A DNA stretch of 64,000 nt, taken from NCBI RefSeq assembly GCF_030546645.1, contig NZ_JAUOTO010000013.1, positions 1 through 64,000 of the forward strand, given 5' to 3'. This document shows positions 50,131-59,850 of the stretch, one piece after another (position 1 is the stretch's first letter; the number at the start of each line of letters is the position of its first letter). The notes under the pieces were generated by a model. The model saw nothing but the letters and a program-made list of their open reading frames with translations, was not told where the DNA came from and ran no database searches. Origin of the DNA: Flavitalea plasmicola (GTDB lineage Bacteria > Bacteroidota > Bacteroidia > Chitinophagales > Chitinophagaceae). Position numbers and translations under genes: made by a program.

Positions 50131-52146
50131 TTAAAATGATTTTGTAAGAATGACAAAGCCGCCAGGCTTTACCAACGAAACCTTTGTCTCACCGCCGGCA
50201 TCGACCACCAGCTCCTGGCTTTCACCCGGCCGCAGCGTTCGCAACGGCAAGGACTGGCCATTATATTTCAACGTATAACCCCGCAATGTATAGGAAGGAA
50301 AATCCTTTCGTGCCGTTACCCGGATCGTCAGCTTGCCTGTGGATCCACCTGCCTGAACCCCCGATCCACCCGACCCTGACGGTCCACCCCCCACCACCAC
50401 CTTCTCCACAACCGCCGGCGCAAACTCCTCCTGCCAGGCCGTATACATCCCCCGCACCTCACGCTGCGGCCCGACAAGCCCCCACGGCCGGTAACCATTG
50501 ACATTCGATCCCGGAAAACGACTCCTGTAGTCCTGGAACGTCCATACACAGGCCCCGATGACATAATCACACTGCCGGAAAGCCGCCATGGCATTTTGCA
50601 GATGCGCCACCCGCTGGCCCTCATCCTTCACCTGGTCGGCCCGGATACCGAATTCACTCAGGAAGACGGCCTTGTCAGGATAGACCTCATGAATATGCTG
50701 TATGTTCTTAAGATAATTGCCATAAATATTCGCACTGATGAAATCCACGAACGCAGATGCCTCATCCTGCGCGGTCTTCACCGTCTCCCGCCACACCATC
50801 ATACTGGCGAATGTGATCAGCCGCGTAGAGTCGATGCCGCGCGTAAATGCACCCATATCCTTCACCCAGCTTTTTCCCTCCGCCGTCTGTGATTGAAATT
50901 CATTGCCCATCGACCACGCGAAGATGCTGGGATGGTTCCAATCCCGCTCCACCATTTCCCTCATCTGCGATTGCCACTTGCGGCGCATCATCGTGTCCGA
51001 CATCTGCTTAGGCGTCATCTGCCAGTTGCCGGCCTCTTCGATGATTAGTAAGCCGTTCCTGTCCGCCCAATCCAGCAGGTACTCGGGCACAGGATAATGA
51101 TTGATCCGCGACATTTCCATACACCCTCCCTTCATCAATCCGAGGTCTTTATCCAACACTTCCGCCGGATCCATGGAGCCATAGTCAGGATGGTCCAACG
51201 GCCTGTTCGCACCGCCCATTTTGATAGGCTCGCCGTTCAACAATAGCTGGTTGCCCCGCGCCTCCAGCTTCCGTATCCCAAATGCAGTAGCCAACGTATC
51301 ATCCCCCAGGAATACCTCCGCCTTATAAAGGTTCGGATGATCCTGGTCCCACAACGCCACATCCTTCGCCGGCAACACCGTCTCAAAATTCACCGTCCCA
51401 TCCGAAGCAACAGGCACAGCCTTCAAATCCCGCAAAACTTTCCCCTCCCTATATATCCTTCCTCCAACCAATACCCTCGAAACCCCACTCACCACCGCTC
51501 TCACCCGTATCTTCGCCGTACTCTTTTTCAGATCCGGATCCGTGCTCACCTTGACACTCCTGATGAAAACCTCAGGCCGCGTAACGAGCGTCACAGGCCG
51601 CGTGATCCCCCCGTAATTGATCCAGGGATACTGTTGCCCCACATTGGACGCCTGATAAGCCACAGACGTCTTGGCGCCGGGTATAGTGGTCGTATCCCAG
51701 GAATTGTCCACCTCCACCGCCAACACGTTCTCCTGCTTCAGCTTGCCCGTCATCTCCACTTCAAATGGCGTATACCCCCCCTCGTGATCCCCCACCCGCT
51801 CGCCATTCAGCCACACCCTGGCCCTGTAAAACACCGCATCGAAATGCAGCCAGCTGCGCATGTGCGCCTCTCCTGCACCACGGGAAGAGAACTTTTTTAA
51901 ATACCACGCCTTGCCCGTATAGAACTCATACCGTTTGTCCACGGAAAAGCAATGCGGCACCGTCACCTCATCGAACCTATCGGAGACTACCGACGGCCTG
52001 TACCAACCTTCATTCTCCCCCACCTGCACAGGGTCCAGCGCAAACGTCCAGTTCCCATTCAGTGGTAAAATACTTCTTCCCTGCCCAAAACCAACTTCAC
52101 ATAAACAAACTACCAACACACTTAATAATATCCGGATCTTTTTCAT
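50131..52146 (-). CDS. Glycoside hydrolase family 2 protein, exported
   Basis: A 671-residue enzyme with a signal peptide (MKKIRILLSVLVVCLCEVGFG). The sugar-binding jelly-roll (about 25-185, VWLNGERVGDHEGGYTPFEV), an immunoglobulin-like domain, and a TIM barrel follow. The acid/base is the Glu in WSMGNEFQ and the nucleophile the Glu in VFLSEFGI. The sequence resembles beta-glucuronidase/beta-galactosidase types. After the barrel is a Gly/Ser linker (GGGPSGSGGSGVQAGG, about 575-595) and a small beta domain. The exact specificity is unknown. It lies 5 bp after the alpha/beta hydrolase gene. Confidence 0.92.
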   Translation of the reverse strand: MKKIRILLSVLVVCLCEVGFGQGRSILPLNGNWTFALDPVQVGENEGWYRPSVVSDRFDEVTVPHCFSVDKRYEFYTGKAWYLKKFSSRGAGEAHMRSWLHFDAVFYRARVWLNGERVGDHEGGYTPFEVEMTGKLKQENVLAVEVDNSWDTTTIPGAKTSVAYQASNVGQQYPWINYGGITRPVTLVTRPEVFIRSVKVSTDPDLKKSTAKIRVRAVVSGVSRVLVGGRIYREGKVLRDLKAVPVASDGTVNFETVLPAKDVALWDQDHPNLYKAEVFLGDDTLATAFGIRKLEARGNQLLLNGEPIKMGGANRPLDHPDYGSMDPAEVLDKDLGLMKGGCMEMSRINHYPVPEYLLDWADRNGLLIIEEAGNWQMTPKQMSDTMMRRKWQSQMREMVERDWNHPSIFAWSMGNEFQSQTAEGKSWVKDMGAFTRGIDSTRLITFASMMVWRETVKTAQDEASAFVDFISANIYGNYLKNIQHIHEVYPDKAVFLSEFGIRADQVKDEGQRVAHLQNAMAAFRQCDYVIGACVWTFQDYRSRFPGSNVNGYRPWGLVGPQREVRGMYTAWQEEFAPAVVEKVVVGGGPSGSGGSGVQAGGSTGKLTIRVTARKDFPSYTLRGYTLKYNGQSLPLRTLRPGESQELVVDAGGETKVSLVKPGGFVILTKSF

Positions 52147-52151
52147 ATACT

Positions 52152-53048
52152 TTATTTATTGCTCGCCGAAGGCGCAACACTTCTCAAAAAAGTCAATACC
52201 TGCTCCTGCCGCTCCGCATCGGAGAAAACAGGGCCTCCATGCCCTGCGCCAGGCAACGTGATCATCTCCGCCCGCACGCCCGACGTCAGCAGCACATGGT
52301 AGAACAACACGCCAAGGTAATAATGAATGATAGGATCCTTGTCCCCATGCAGGATCAGCACTGGCGGATCTCCCTTGTCCACATACGTGGCAGGGCTCGC
52401 CCATCTCGCCAGGTCCGGCCGCAGCAGGCACGAAGCGCCCAGCAGCTTGCTGACCGAAGACCCGGCAGAATCCACCTGGTACCCCGCATTGTCCCCATGG
52501 AATGCATAGAGATCACCGGGACCATAAAAATTGATCACCCCCTTGAAGCGAGGCTCCCGCCCCTTCAACGGATAGGGATAAAGGTCCTGCCTGCGATTAT
52601 TGGCGCTCATGCCGATCAGTGATGCCAGATGCCCGCCCGCGGACGCGCCCCCCAGCACAAACCGGGAGGTATCCACCCCCAGTTCCCGGGCATGTTGGTA
52701 TAAATAATGGATCGCAGCATTGCAGTCCTGCACGGGCGCCGGGAAAACGGAATCCTGGCTGAACCGGTAAGCAATGCTGGCGATCGCATAGCCATGCTTC
52801 GCGAGGTACGGTATCTCCATATTCTTCTTGCCGCCCAGCCGCCAACCGCCCCCATGGATCCAGATCATCACGGGCAGCGGCCCCTTCACATCGTTGGGCA
52901 CATAAAGATCGAAGTTCTGCTTCGGATCCACGGAACCATAGCGGATGTTCTTCAGCAACGTCACAGCAGGGATGGCCACCGTATCATCCGCCTGCGCCGA
53001 CGCACCGGCAGCATACATCAACATCAAAACGATCAAAAAATATCTCAT
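52152..53048 (-). CDS. Exported alpha/beta hydrolase (BD-FAE-like esterase)
   Basis: A 298-residue enzyme with a signal peptide (MRYFLIVLMLMYAAGASA). The oxyanion region is WIHGGGWRLGG, the nucleophile elbow GGASAGGH, the acid Asp lies in HGDKDPIIHY, and the His in GAGHGG. The pattern fits bifunctional feruloyl/acetyl-type polysaccharide esterases. It probably removes acyl groups from the target glycan (inference). Its gene is 51 bp after susD and 5 bp before GH2. Confidence 0.9.
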   Translation of the reverse strand: MRYFLIVLMLMYAAGASAQADDTVAIPAVTLLKNIRYGSVDPKQNFDLYVPNDVKGPLPVMIWIHGGGWRLGGKKNMEIPYLAKHGYAIASIAYRFSQDSVFPAPVQDCNAAIHYLYQHARELGVDTSRFVLGGASAGGHLASLIGMSANNRRQDLYPYPLKGREPRFKGVINFYGPGDLYAFHGDNAGYQVDSAGSSVSKLLGASCLLRPDLARWASPATYVDKGDPPVLILHGDKDPIIHYYLGVLFYHVLLTSGVRAEMITLPGAGHGGPVFSDAERQEQVLTFLRSVAPSASNK

Positions 53049-53099
53049 ACAATACAGCATTTATATCAAACCCCTATTTCAATCCCCTGTTTCAAACCC

Positions 53100-54584
53100 C
53101 TATTTCCAATCCGGATTTTGCTCCAGCGATGTGTTTGCATTTATTTCATCCTGCGGTATGGGAAAATACCGGTGCTTGGCCATCGGCGTACGCGTCGGGT
53201 AAACATCATTCACCGCCGCAGGGATCACCGTGAGGAATGTATTGGTCCGTGTGAGGTCGTACCACCGGTCCCCTTCCGCAAAAAATTCCCAGCTGCGTTC
53301 CCGGATAACACTGTCCACAAAGTCTCCCTGGGACAATCCCGCCGTAAGGTCCGGCAATCCCGCACGGTCCCTCACCACTTTGATATACCCATAAGCAGCT
53401 GTCGTCGCCCCATTCGCTCGCGCCTCCGCTTCTGCGGCAATGAGGTAGACGTCAGGCAGCCTGAAAATAGGGATATTGATCGCCCCGGCGCCGCCGATGG
53501 AATTGGGGTCCATGTACTTCTTCACCAATACACCCTTTTGCGTAATAGGCGTAATGTCTTTCTGTGCCACCGTCTGCCCCGATTTATTGATATAGTTGGT
53601 ATCCAGCAGCTGCCGCCGCTTGTCCAAGGGATTGAAGCTATCGAAAAATGACTGGTAAGCGAATATAGAGCCAAAGCTGGAATTCCCGTAGGCGGGCCCG
53701 TCGCTGTTCCTCGGTCCGAAGAGGCTCATCAGCTGGCTGCTCTGTCCGGGCGTAGCGCTTTCACACTCATAAGCCCACATATTCTCCTGCCTGGCCACAT
53801 CCTCTTTCGGGACACTGTATACATCCCGCACATCCGTCATCAGCGAATACTTATTGTTAATAAGCACCTGCTTCGCCTTATCCAGCGCCAGCGCCCAGTT
53901 CTCAGCATACAAAGCGGCCTTCGCATAGAGTGTCAATGCCACCTCCTTTGAAGGTCGCCCTTTCTGGATGCCAGTCGAATAGTTGGGCAGCGCAGGCACG
54001 GCCAGGTCCAGGTCCGCAAATATTTGCTTATATACATCCGCCCGGGGGCTTTTGCCTACAATAGCCTTGTCCTGGCTGCTACTGGCGCTGGTCTTCACCA
54101 CGACATCCCCGAAATTTTTCGTCAGCATAAAATGATAGAACGCCCGGAGATAATAAGCTTCCGCAATGATCACCGCACGACGGGCGGTGTCCATGCTGGT
54201 GGAAGGCACCTTCTCAATCACCCAATTGGCTTTTTCGATCCCTGCATAACAGCTGGTCCAGATCTGCTGCGGCGACTCGAACAGGCGGCTAAAACTTTTC
54301 TGCGTCGTATAGTTGGGATCGTAGTTGAACAGCGTCAGCGTATTGCGGCCCACCACAGGCCGCGGATATGTCTGGTCCGCACTCCAATCCGACGCGGAAG
54401 GAGCCGCCGTGTTGAACAGGTCGGCTATTGGAGAATAAGCCGCTGTCAGCGCCGCTTCGGCGTCAGACGCGGTCTTATAGAAATTGGAAGTGAATATGGA
54501 TGAATACGGCTGTTCCTTCAGCTTACTGCAGGCAAGGAACGACACGGTCATCACAGAGGCGATATATATCTTATGAAGCTGCAT
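53100..54584 (-). CDS. SusD/RagB-family outer-membrane lipoprotein
   Basis: A 494-residue surface glycan-binding protein. A lipoprotein signal ends at LAC with the lipidated cysteine at residue 19. The SusD helical core includes ALTAAYSPIADLF, YAGIEKANWVIEKVP, AEAYYLRAFYHFMLTKNFGDV and the RERSWEFFAEGDRWYDLTR C-terminal motif. It forms the lid of the SusC transporter. Its gene lies 51 bp after susC in the same transcript. Confidence 0.96.
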   Translation of the reverse strand: MQLHKIYIASVMTVSFLACSKLKEQPYSSIFTSNFYKTASDAEAALTAAYSPIADLFNTAAPSASDWSADQTYPRPVVGRNTLTLFNYDPNYTTQKSFSRLFESPQQIWTSCYAGIEKANWVIEKVPSTSMDTARRAVIIAEAYYLRAFYHFMLTKNFGDVVVKTSASSSQDKAIVGKSPRADVYKQIFADLDLAVPALPNYSTGIQKGRPSKEVALTLYAKAALYAENWALALDKAKQVLINNKYSLMTDVRDVYSVPKEDVARQENMWAYECESATPGQSSQLMSLFGPRNSDGPAYGNSSFGSIFAYQSFFDSFNPLDKRRQLLDTNYINKSGQTVAQKDITPITQKGVLVKKYMDPNSIGGAGAINIPIFRLPDVYLIAAEAEARANGATTAAYGYIKVVRDRAGLPDLTAGLSQGDFVDSVIRERSWEFFAEGDRWYDLTRTNTFLTVIPAAVNDVYPTRTPMAKHRYFPIPQDEINANTSLEQNPDWK

Positions 54585-54635
54585 ATTTCGTCATTTACCG
54601 TTTAATAAATTAAATTTCTTCTGAACTCCCGACAC

Positions 54636-57600
54636 TTAGAAGGTCACCTGCACCCCAGCCAAAAACGTTCTGGCCACCGGATACACCAGGTTATCCACTC
54701 CCACCTGCGTATTGCTGCCGCCAAATGAGTTCACTTCCGGATCGAAGCCGGAATATTTGGTGATGGTCGCCAGGTTATTGCCGCTGACGTAGACCCGCAG
54801 CCGGCTGATGCCTTTGAAAGCCGGCAGCGTATAGCCCAGCGTGACATTCTTCAGCCGGACAAAGGAGCCGTTCTCGACAAACCGGTCCGAGACGGGCAGC
54901 CGCCCTCCCTGGAATCCGCTGGCATATTCATTGCTGGGGTTCGTGGGGCTCCACCGGTTCGCCAGCCCGGCCAACACATTGCGCTGCCCCAGCGCGTTCT
55001 CGAATGTATAGCGGCTGAGATTGTAGATCTGGTTGCCCTGCACACCGGAGATAAAAGCGCTGAGGTCAAAATTCTTATAAGATAGATTCGTGGAGGCTCC
55101 GAAAATATATTTCGGATTGGCGTTGCCGGTTATGCGCTGGTCGTCTCCCGTGATCTGCCCGTCTTTTTTTATGTCCGCCACCTTCACCCCGCCGGTGCGG
55201 CTGCCCGAGCCGGGAAGGATCGTCTCACCCGTCTGGTAGATGCCGTCGAATACATAGGTCTTAAAAACACCCAGCGGCTGCCCCACGCGAAGCACCACAT
55301 ACGGGTTCACCACATACTCCTGAAGACTACCGGTAAGGCCCACCAGTTTATTACGGTTAAATGAGATATTACCGCTGAGGTCCCACTTGACGGCGCCTTC
55401 CAGGATGCGCGTATTAAAGGCAAATTCAAATCCTTTGTTCTCTACGCTGGCGAAATTACCCGTGATAGACGCATAGCCGCTGGAAAGTGGCAGGTTCTTG
55501 ATAAAGAGCAGATCGTTCGTCCGCTTACGGTAATAGTCCGCCACCAGCGTAAGCCGGTTATTGAAGAGGCCGATATCCAGGCCCACATCCGTCTGCGTAG
55601 ACCGCTCCCATTTAAGATCCTTATTGGCGATGCCGGTAGGACTGATCCCCACCGTATACACATGGTTGAACTGGTAATTGCTGCCGGATGCCACCAGGGC
55701 CAGCGACTGGTAAGGATCGATGGCCGCGGCATTCCCCGTGACGCCATAGCTGGCCCGCAGCTTGAGGTCGCTGAACAATTGCTGCCCCTTCATCCACGAT
55801 TCTTCGATGATCCTCCACGCAGCGGAGGCGGCAGGGAAAAATCCATACTTATTGTTCTCCCCGAATTTAGAAGCCCCATCCCGGCGGGCCGTCAGGTCCA
55901 GGAAATACCGGTTCCTGAACCCATAGTTGACACGGGCCAGGTAAGAGTCCAGCCTGTCCTTGCTCCGGCTGCTGCTCACCGTCCTGTTGACAGCCAGGCC
56001 CAGCGCCTCATTGGTGGTGGCGTCATTCGGGAACCCGCTGGCACTGATGGAATTCGCATTGTACAAGCCCTTCTGGGTAGCGCCCACCAGGGTCACCTTG
56101 ATGGAATGGTCGCCAAAATTACGCAGGTACGTGAGGATGCTCTCATGCAGCAACCCGGTGGTATTGACATTCCCCTTGCTCGCGCTGCCGGAATTGGCAT
56201 TGCGTTCCACCGCTCCCAAAATATAGATGGGGCTGTAATAATCATTCAGCGTGCCGGAGAGGTCCGCATTGAAAGAGGCCCTGTAAGTCAGGCCTTCGAT
56301 GATCTTTGCTTCTACATACACATTGGCCAGGGTCCTGCGGATGGTATTCTGGTTGAGCACCGCCGCCAGGCCCAGCGGATTGGTCACTTCCCGGTAGCGG
56401 CCATTGAACTGGTCGGAAAAAGGATACAATGTGCCGTCCGCCTTATAAGGCTGAAGAGTTGGCGGCGCACCGAGAGCCGCACCCACGATGCTCTGCGTGA
56501 CCACGGGTCCGTCGATGCTGTTGACGCCCGTGGGAATGTTATTGTTGATGGAATTGGATCCGAGTATGGTAGTGCCCACCCGGAAATGATCGCTGATGCG
56601 ATGGTCCAGGCTCAACCGTAATGAATACCTTTTAAAGTTGGAATGAATGATGATCCCATCCTGGTTGAAGTAATTACCCGACAACGAGAATTGCGTCTTT
56701 TCCGAGCCGCCGCTGACAGATACCTGGTAATTCTGGATAAGCGCTTTGCGGAAGATGAGGTCCTGCCAGTTCACCCCCTTGCCCAGGCTGTCCGGGTTGG
56801 GATAAATGGCCGAATTGTACACGTCATTCTCCAGCTTGGCAAATTGCGCCGCATTGAGCATGGATATCCGCTTGGTCACCTCCTGGAATCCCTGGTAGGT
56901 TTCCATCTGGACGCGCGAAGGTCCGTTCTTGCCCCGCTTGGTGGTGATAATGATCACCCCGTTGGCGCCCCTGGCGCCGTAGATGGCCGTGGCCGACGCA
57001 TCCTTAAGGATCTCCACCGACTCGATGTCGTTGGGGTTGATCGTGGACAATGGGCTGGGGTCCGTGACGCTGCCCCCATTCGAGATCTGGATCCCGTCGA
57101 TGATATACAGCGGTTCCGACGATCCGTTGATGGAATTCGTCCCGCGGATACGGACGCTGATATTGCCGCCCGGCGCAGCATTGTTCTGGGTGATCTGGAT
57201 CCCCGAAACCCGGGCCTGCAGGCCCTGCGCCACATTGGTGACGGGCGTCTGGGTGATCTCCGCGGCTTTGACGGAGGCGATGGATCCCGTGGTGGCAGCC
57301 TTGCGCTGAGTACCATAGCCCACCACGATGACGTCATCCAGCTTGCCGACCCTGCGCTTTAAAACAATGGAAAGGGAGGTCTGTCCTTTCAGCTCCACCG
57401 TCTCATCCTCGTAGCCCTGGGATGTAATGAGAAGGATGGCATCGGAGGTAACACCTTTTAATGTAAATTCACCGTTGACGTCAGTGGTGATGCCTTTTTT
57501 TGTACCTTTTACAGAGACGCTGGCATTGGCCACCGGATGATTTTCCGCATCGTAGACCCGCCCCGTGACGACTGTCTGTGCCAGCAATTGGCCAGGGCAA

Positions 57601-57674
57601 AAGGCGATGACGGCAAATGGAAGGAAAAGAAAGAGCCGGTGCAAGAAATGGTTGAACGAGTACGCGCTACTCAT
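54636..57674 (-). CDS. SusC/RagA-family TonB-dependent transporter
   Basis: A 1012-residue outer-membrane transporter. A signal region (LFLFLPFAVIAFCPGQLLAQ) is followed by the carboxypeptidase-like domain (VTGRVYDAENHPVANASVSV), the TonB box and plug (VIVVGYGTQRKAATTGSIA, then VAQGLQARVSGIQITQNN), the SusC signature IRGTNSINGSSEPLYIIDGI and a 22-strand barrel ending VARTFLAGVQVTF. It imports oligosaccharides bound by SusD. It is the first gene of the nine-gene operon and faces the LacI regulator across 171 bp. I start at 57674 (MSSAYSF), just before the signal peptide. Confidence 0.96.
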   Translation of the reverse strand: MSSAYSFNHFLHRLFLFLPFAVIAFCPGQLLAQTVVTGRVYDAENHPVANASVSVKGTKKGITTDVNGEFTLKGVTSDAILLITSQGYEDETVELKGQTSLSIVLKRRVGKLDDVIVVGYGTQRKAATTGSIASVKAAEITQTPVTNVAQGLQARVSGIQITQNNAAPGGNISVRIRGTNSINGSSEPLYIIDGIQISNGGSVTDPSPLSTINPNDIESVEILKDASATAIYGARGANGVIIITTKRGKNGPSRVQMETYQGFQEVTKRISMLNAAQFAKLENDVYNSAIYPNPDSLGKGVNWQDLIFRKALIQNYQVSVSGGSEKTQFSLSGNYFNQDGIIIHSNFKRYSLRLSLDHRISDHFRVGTTILGSNSINNNIPTGVNSIDGPVVTQSIVGAALGAPPTLQPYKADGTLYPFSDQFNGRYREVTNPLGLAAVLNQNTIRRTLANVYVEAKIIEGLTYRASFNADLSGTLNDYYSPIYILGAVERNANSGSASKGNVNTTGLLHESILTYLRNFGDHSIKVTLVGATQKGLYNANSISASGFPNDATTNEALGLAVNRTVSSSRSKDRLDSYLARVNYGFRNRYFLDLTARRDGASKFGENNKYGFFPAASAAWRIIEESWMKGQQLFSDLKLRASYGVTGNAAAIDPYQSLALVASGSNYQFNHVYTVGISPTGIANKDLKWERSTQTDVGLDIGLFNNRLTLVADYYRKRTNDLLFIKNLPLSSGYASITGNFASVENKGFEFAFNTRILEGAVKWDLSGNISFNRNKLVGLTGSLQEYVVNPYVVLRVGQPLGVFKTYVFDGIYQTGETILPGSGSRTGGVKVADIKKDGQITGDDQRITGNANPKYIFGASTNLSYKNFDLSAFISGVQGNQIYNLSRYTFENALGQRNVLAGLANRWSPTNPSNEYASGFQGGRLPVSDRFVENGSFVRLKNVTLGYTLPAFKGISRLRVYVSGNNLATITKYSGFDPEVNSFGGSNTQVGVDNLVYPVARTFLAGVQVTF

Positions 57675-57780
57675 ATGGCAGTTGTTTAATTTGATGCAAT
57701 ACGTTACTGAGTTCGATGGTGCAATTTTAAACAAGTTCTCCATTGAAAAAAGAGGACGAAGGCATTTCAGGCATCAGTAT

Positions 57781-57814
57781 CTACCGGGAACGATTGCGGT
57801 ATCGTTCCCGGTAG
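57781..57814. promoter_or_regulatory. Perfect 14-bp inverted repeat, candidate LacI operator
   Basis: ctaccgggaacgat (57781-57794) and atcgttcccggtag (57801-57814) are exact reverse complements around a 6-base centre. The site lies between the divergent susC and LacI starts, 31 bp before the regulator gene. No T-run follows on either strand, so it reads as an operator rather than a terminator. The half-site resembles LacI-type operators in its ACGAT/ATCGT core. Confidence 0.65.
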
Positions 57815-57845
57815 TTCAAACTATAATCTTATATTCGCGAAGCTT

Positions 57846-59030
57846 ATGGGAATGATACGCTGTACGAAGTGCGGTCAGGTGCACGCCATCGCCAAATCCG
57901 GGATGGTCCGCGGAAAGCAACGGTATTACTGCAAGGACTGCCATATTTATTTCACCTTGCCCGATCCCGGAAACACGGGAGTCGCCGGCACAAAACGCCC
58001 CCGCCCCGGCCACATCGCCACCATTCTGGACATAGCTAAAGCCCTGAACATCTCCAAATCCACCGTATCCAGGGCCCTCCAGGGTCATACAGATATAAAG
58101 AAAGAGACGCGCGAGGCCGTAGTGAAGATGGCCGGCAAGCTGGACTACCAGCCAAACCTCCTGGCCAAGAGCCTGGTAAAAAGTAAAAGCAACACCATCG
58201 GTATCATCGTGCCGGAATTCGTCAACTACTTCTTTCCGGCTGTGATCATGGGCGCACAGGAGATAGCCAGCGAAGCCGGCTACAACGTCATCATCTGCCA
58301 ATCACAGGAATCCGTCAAGACAGAAATAGCCAATACAAAAGTTTTACTGGCCAGCCGTGTAGAAGGTGTCATCATCTCCATGACCAGGGAGACCAGCGAC
58401 TTCGACCATTTCAAGGCTTTCGGTCGCCACGGCGTTCCCATCGTATTCTTCAATCGCATCTGTGAAAAGATCCCGGCTTCCCGGGTGATGGTAAATGACT
58501 ATGAAGGAGCTTACAACGCAGTGGAACATCTCATCGCCAATGGATATCGCAGGATCGCTCATATCAGTGGTCCTCCCAACCTGCGCCTGAGCCAGAACAG
58601 GATCAATGGCTACCTGGATGCGCTAAAGGCCCATAAATTGCCCAGCCATCGCAGCTGGATCATTCATCATGATCTCACCGCTGCCAACGCAAGCGACAGC
58701 GCAAAAAAATTACTCTCCCTCAGGTCGCGGCCCGACGCCATCTTCTGCGTCAATGATCCCGCGGCCATCCAGACCCTCCTGTACGCCAAAAGCATCGGCA
58801 TCAAAGTCCCGGACCAGCTGGGCATCGTAGGCTTCAGTGACGACCCCATCTCTTCCATCATCGAGCCCCAGCTCACTACAGTCAAACAGCCCGTCAGCGA
58901 AATGGGCCAGATCGCCATGCGCATCCTCCTGGACCAGATCAAACTGGGTCCCGGTCCCCATAAACCCGTACATACAAAGCTGCTGACCAATCTCATCGTG
59001 CGGCAATCATCCGTTAGGGATCATCCCTAA
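57846..59030 (+). CDS. LacI-family transcriptional regulator with extra N-terminal zinc ribbon
   Basis: A 394-residue regulator. Residues 1-40 form a zinc ribbon with CTKC (6, 9) and CKDC (29, 32) around RGKQRYYCKDC, like the N-terminal ribbon of IS1-type InsA proteins. The LacI helix-turn-helix follows (ILDIAKALNISKSTVSRALQ, about 58-78), then the hinge (YQPNLLAKSLVKSKSNTIGI). The periplasmic-binding-protein-like sensing domain includes GAYNAVEHLIANGYRRIAHISG and PDQLGIVGFSDDPISSII. Normal LacI proteins lack the ribbon. It is divergent from susC, so it most likely controls the polysaccharide operon with a sugar effector. The alternative start MIRC is at 57852. Confidence 0.92.
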   Translation: MGMIRCTKCGQVHAIAKSGMVRGKQRYYCKDCHIYFTLPDPGNTGVAGTKRPRPGHIATILDIAKALNISKSTVSRALQGHTDIKKETREAVVKMAGKLDYQPNLLAKSLVKSKSNTIGIIVPEFVNYFFPAVIMGAQEIASEAGYNVIICQSQESVKTEIANTKVLLASRVEGVIISMTRETSDFDHFKAFGRHGVPIVFFNRICEKIPASRVMVNDYEGAYNAVEHLIANGYRRIAHISGPPNLRLSQNRINGYLDALKAHKLPSHRSWIIHHDLTAANASDSAKKLLSLRSRPDAIFCVNDPAAIQTLLYAKSIGIKVPDQLGIVGFSDDPISSIIEPQLTTVKQPVSEMGQIAMRILLDQIKLGPGPHKPVHTKLLTNLIVRQSSVRDHP

Positions 59031-59052
59031 AACCAAAAACTAAATCTCAAAC

Positions 59053-59850
59053 CTAAAACCGCACGCCTATATTCAACGCAGCATAAGGCCCGCTCAACGC
59101 GCCATTATTTCCCACGGAAACCTTCCCCACCGTATTCGTCTGTTCCGACGACGTGGTCGTCTGCTCCAATTGAAGTTTACACCGCTGCGTCACCTGTATC
59201 ATCCATCCCAGCTCCAGGCCAAACACAAACCTACCCATGACCCTGGGCGTCAGCACTATCTTCGGATTCGCAAGAAAACTAGACCGCTGGTAATTGATAT
59301 CCAGGTGATTTGCATTATACGTAGCCTCGTAGGTACCCCCGTCCCCATCATCCAGTTGTTTCGAGTATTGCTCATAGGCCGTATATCCCAGCAGGCTGAT
59401 CTCTTTCCGTGTGTTGTCAATAGTGCCCATTTTATTTTTCTCCGCCAGGTAGTATATATCCAGGGTAGGCCTTACAATCAATCCGCCCAGCGACACTCCA
59501 TACCCATAGCCGCCTTTCAAATAATAGCCATGATCGCCGCCATCCTCGCGCAGCAGGCCGCCTCCCACATCGATATGGCTATGCATGCGGACTACGCCGA
59601 AGCTCAATCCCAGCATATAAGCAGGGCTGGTGAACTTTCCGCGCAGCGATCCATCAAAAGTTTGTTGATCCCTCGTACCCGAAGCAAAAGAAGTCACCGT
59701 ATAAGGAAAATTCGCGGTAATATCACGTCCCGGTCCCTTGGGAAAGAATGTACCGGCATCCAGCGACAGCATCTCATATTTTTCTGCCGTCTGGGCATTC
59801 GCGACCCGGAAGATAAGAAGGGGAAACAACAGCAGGTAGAGCTTTTTCAT
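59053..59850 (-). CDS. Predicted outer-membrane beta-barrel protein
   Basis: A 265-residue protein with a signal peptide (KKLYLLLFPLLIFRVANA). The remainder alternates hydrophobic and polar residues typical of strands (for example PAYMLGLSFGVVRMHSHI, GYYLKGGYGYGVSLGGLI, RFVFGLELGWMIQV) and ends with a Phe-containing strand (YAALNIGVRF). It is probably an outer-membrane barrel of about 8-12 strands. No family is recognised. It starts at 59850; a longer frame adds a non-conserved leader. It is convergent with the LacI gene. Confidence 0.7.
   Translation of the reverse strand: MKKLYLLLFPLLIFRVANAQTAEKYEMLSLDAGTFFPKGPGRDITANFPYTVTSFASGTRDQQTFDGSLRGKFTSPAYMLGLSFGVVRMHSHIDVGGGLLREDGGDHGYYLKGGYGYGVSLGGLIVRPTLDIYYLAEKNKMGTIDNTRKEISLLGYTAYEQYSKQLDDGDGGTYEATYNANHLDINYQRSSFLANPKIVLTPRVMGRFVFGLELGWMIQVTQRCKLQLEQTTTSSEQTNTVGKVSVGNNGALSGPYAALNIGVRF

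Noticed and set aside
55662..56621. A 319-codon plus-strand frame inside susC
   Set aside because: It is antisense to the SusC barrel and lacks any known domain.
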